A program made the position numbers and the translations under genes. The notes beneath the pieces were generated by a model. It searched no databases, had not been told where the DNA came from, and saw only the letters and a list, made by a program, of their open reading frames with translations. A DNA stretch of 64,000 bases from Dermatophagoides farinae (taxonomy: Eukaryota > Arthropoda > Arachnida > Sarcoptiformes > Pyroglyphidae), in contig NC_134686.1 of assembly GCF_024713945.1 (NCBI RefSeq), positions 582,001-646,000 on the forward strand. The letters are read 5' to 3'. Positions 62,691-64,000 of the stretch are shown here, one piece after another; within the stretch, counting starts at the first letter, position 1; each line of letters starts with the position of its first letter.

Positions 62691-63461
62691 TGTGATTCAT
62701 TTTCATAAAATTCATAATGAAAATAAAACAAAAACAAAAAACAATCGATCATCAATATAGAAAAGTTTTCGATACTTTTGAATAACAATGTGAAACAGAA
62801 ACAGAAACAAAACAACTTACATTGATTCAAAAGAATGAATGTTCCAATGTTCATACAGAAAGAAAAAAACTTTTATCTATTTCGTTGATTCAGATTTACA
62901 GTCTTGATGATGATGATGAAAAATAAATAGTAGACAGACATTAATTTAAGAGAATGACGACAGCAGCAGCAACGATTGATTGATTTTTTTTTCTTTGTTC
63001 ACCATACACAAAACCAGGATTAAGTGATGGTGATGATGAAATTAAAGTGGATTGTGTATGTGTTGTCATTATCGATCACCAAAAGAAAAAGAAGGGAAAA
63101 AAATCCATCAACATTGATTGTGTCAGATTCATCATTCAGATGTATCGCAATTGTGATGATTGTCACTTTCGATAATAGGCTACTTCATTAATTTTTATCA
63201 CATTTTTTTTCCAATTCAATGAGTGGGTGGTGGAAAAATGGGGATAGAGAGAGAGAAAAAAAAAGACAACAAATCAAAGTGATGGAATAATGATTTGGCA
63301 ACAATTTTAAAAAATTCAATTTTCAAGTATTTTTTTTCCAAACATATGATGAGGATGTGGAAAGAATTTGGAATTTTTTTTTTTTTGGTAACAGAATTCA
63401 TGAATGAATTCATTGAAAAAAAAATTTAAACATCAAACGTCTATTTTATTCTTTATTTTTA
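62691..63461. other. Convergent gap between the F-box gene and DPH7
   Basis: Repeat-rich DNA with ATG tracts and homopolymers. No gene seen. Confidence 0.6.
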
Positions 63462-63467
63462 TTTATT
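63462..63467 (-). terminator. AATAAA polyadenylation signal overlapping the DPH7 stop codon
   Basis: On the minus strand the stop TGA is directly followed by ATAAATAAA, so the first AATAAA shares its first A with the stop codon. Further AATAAA copies follow within 30 nt. Confidence 0.6.
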
Positions 63468-64000
63468 CAATCACAGGATTTATAAAGAAAAATTTTTTTC
63501 TCATAAAATGATGCAAACAGTATCGTTGATAGAATGGAATCGGAACCGATTCCATAAACAAGATGATTTTCATTTGAATCATCATTTTCGATTGGAAATT
63601 TATTCAATTTATAATCTATATTTAAATGGTGATTTTGTTTGAAACCGTTCTGGTATTCCGTCGGGATTTCTAATGTAAGCCAATAAGCACCGGAATACAT
63701 TGCCGATAATAGAATTGTATTATTATTATCATCATCATCGTTGTCATTATTCACAAGAATTCGCCATATTCCACCACCATTTATATGAATCTTTTTTTGT
63801 TGTAAACATTGAAGAATTTTCATTGTTTCCTTGCAATGATGATCGAATTTCAATTCAATGCTATAAATCCGTAAATATTCATCATATGAACCAACAAGTA
63901 AAATGATGGAAACAGTATTCAAATCAACATGATCTATACGAAATATTTCAATTGATGTTACACCATAGGATGAATCACAGTTTTCGAATAATTTGGTCAG
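63467..64000 (-). CDS. Diphthine methyl ester hydrolase/methylesterase DPH7 (WDR85-like), 3' part
   Basis: 177 codons are open to the window edge and end in TGA at 63467; the 5' part lies outside. WD40-type repeats are visible: VGSYDEYLRIYS matches the DPH7 'GSYDEH..LWD' blade. It is followed by the family's GGGIWRI motif, then LLSAMYSGAYWL (the 'LLLAACMHSGF' region) and HLVYGIGSD (the 'LVYGADW' region) before a final blade FASFYEKKIFLYK. DPH7 acts in diphthamide synthesis on elongation factor 2, removing the methyl group from the diphthine intermediate in the cytosol. An Asn/Asp microsatellite insertion (NNDNDDDDNNN) sits in a loop. It is convergent with the F-box gene. Confidence 0.85.
   Translation of the reverse strand: MTKLFENCDSSYGVTSIEIFRIDHVDLNTVSIILLVGSYDEYLRIYSIELKFDHHCKETMKILQCLQQKKIHINGGGIWRILVNNDNDDDDNNNTILLSAMYSGAYWLTLEIPTEYQNGFKQNHHLNIDYKLNKFPIENDDSNENHLVYGIGSDSILSTILFASFYEKKIFLYKSCD

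Overview
This is nuclear DNA from a eukaryote with a small, AT-rich genome that is saturated with microsatellites. Coding genes have AT-ending codons, short GT-AG introns (mostly 40-120 nt, some longer) and AATAAA polyadenylation signals. The gene set fits an arthropod: a RIM/Fife active-zone scaffold, a PRPP-synthetase-associated protein, a PLC-related inactive protein, DPH7, an F-box protein and a BEL/Pao retroelement. The combination of low GC, ATG/ATC, CA/TG, AAC and homopolymer runs with short introns most resembles an acariform (astigmatid) mite. That assignment is inferred from style and was not tested by a search.

Layout. Positions 1-22 kb hold no gene I can support, only low-complexity intergenic or giant-intron DNA. 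At about 22.06-23.71 kb lies a 5'-truncated, frameshifted BEL/Pao retrotransposon: the integrase part of pol, a polypurine tract and a probable 3' LTR. From 27.07 to 37.70 kb (+) there is an 11-exon gene for a ~2454-residue RIM/Fife-type presynaptic scaffold. From 40.80 to 39.48 kb (-) there is a complete three-exon PRPSAP gene. From 41.5 to 48.5 kb (+) a run of unrecognised secreted or single-pass membrane proteins follows: two small two-exon genes with the same architecture, a possible 45-codon peptide, and a Thr-rich membrane protein. From 55.84 to 49.12 kb (-) there is a 16-exon PLC-like gene in which two residues equivalent to PLC active-site residues are replaced; it also carries two one-base homopolymer frameshifts. 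From 59.55 to 62.56 kb (+) there is a seven-exon F-box gene. The last 534 bases (-) are the 3' end of DPH7.

How the genes work together. They are independent eukaryotic genes, not an operon. PRPSAP and the first small membrane gene are divergent over 659 bp. PLCL and the F-box gene are divergent over about 3.7 kb. The Thr-rich gene and PLCL converge, as do the F-box gene and DPH7. No RNA genes and no CRISPR arrays were seen. The most unusual material is the small membrane-protein cluster, the different route to an inactive PLC catalytic site, and several compact DNA structures in the gene-poor part: a 20-bp palindrome abutting a hexanucleotide array, twin short palindromes, and a 29-bp-arm hairpin.
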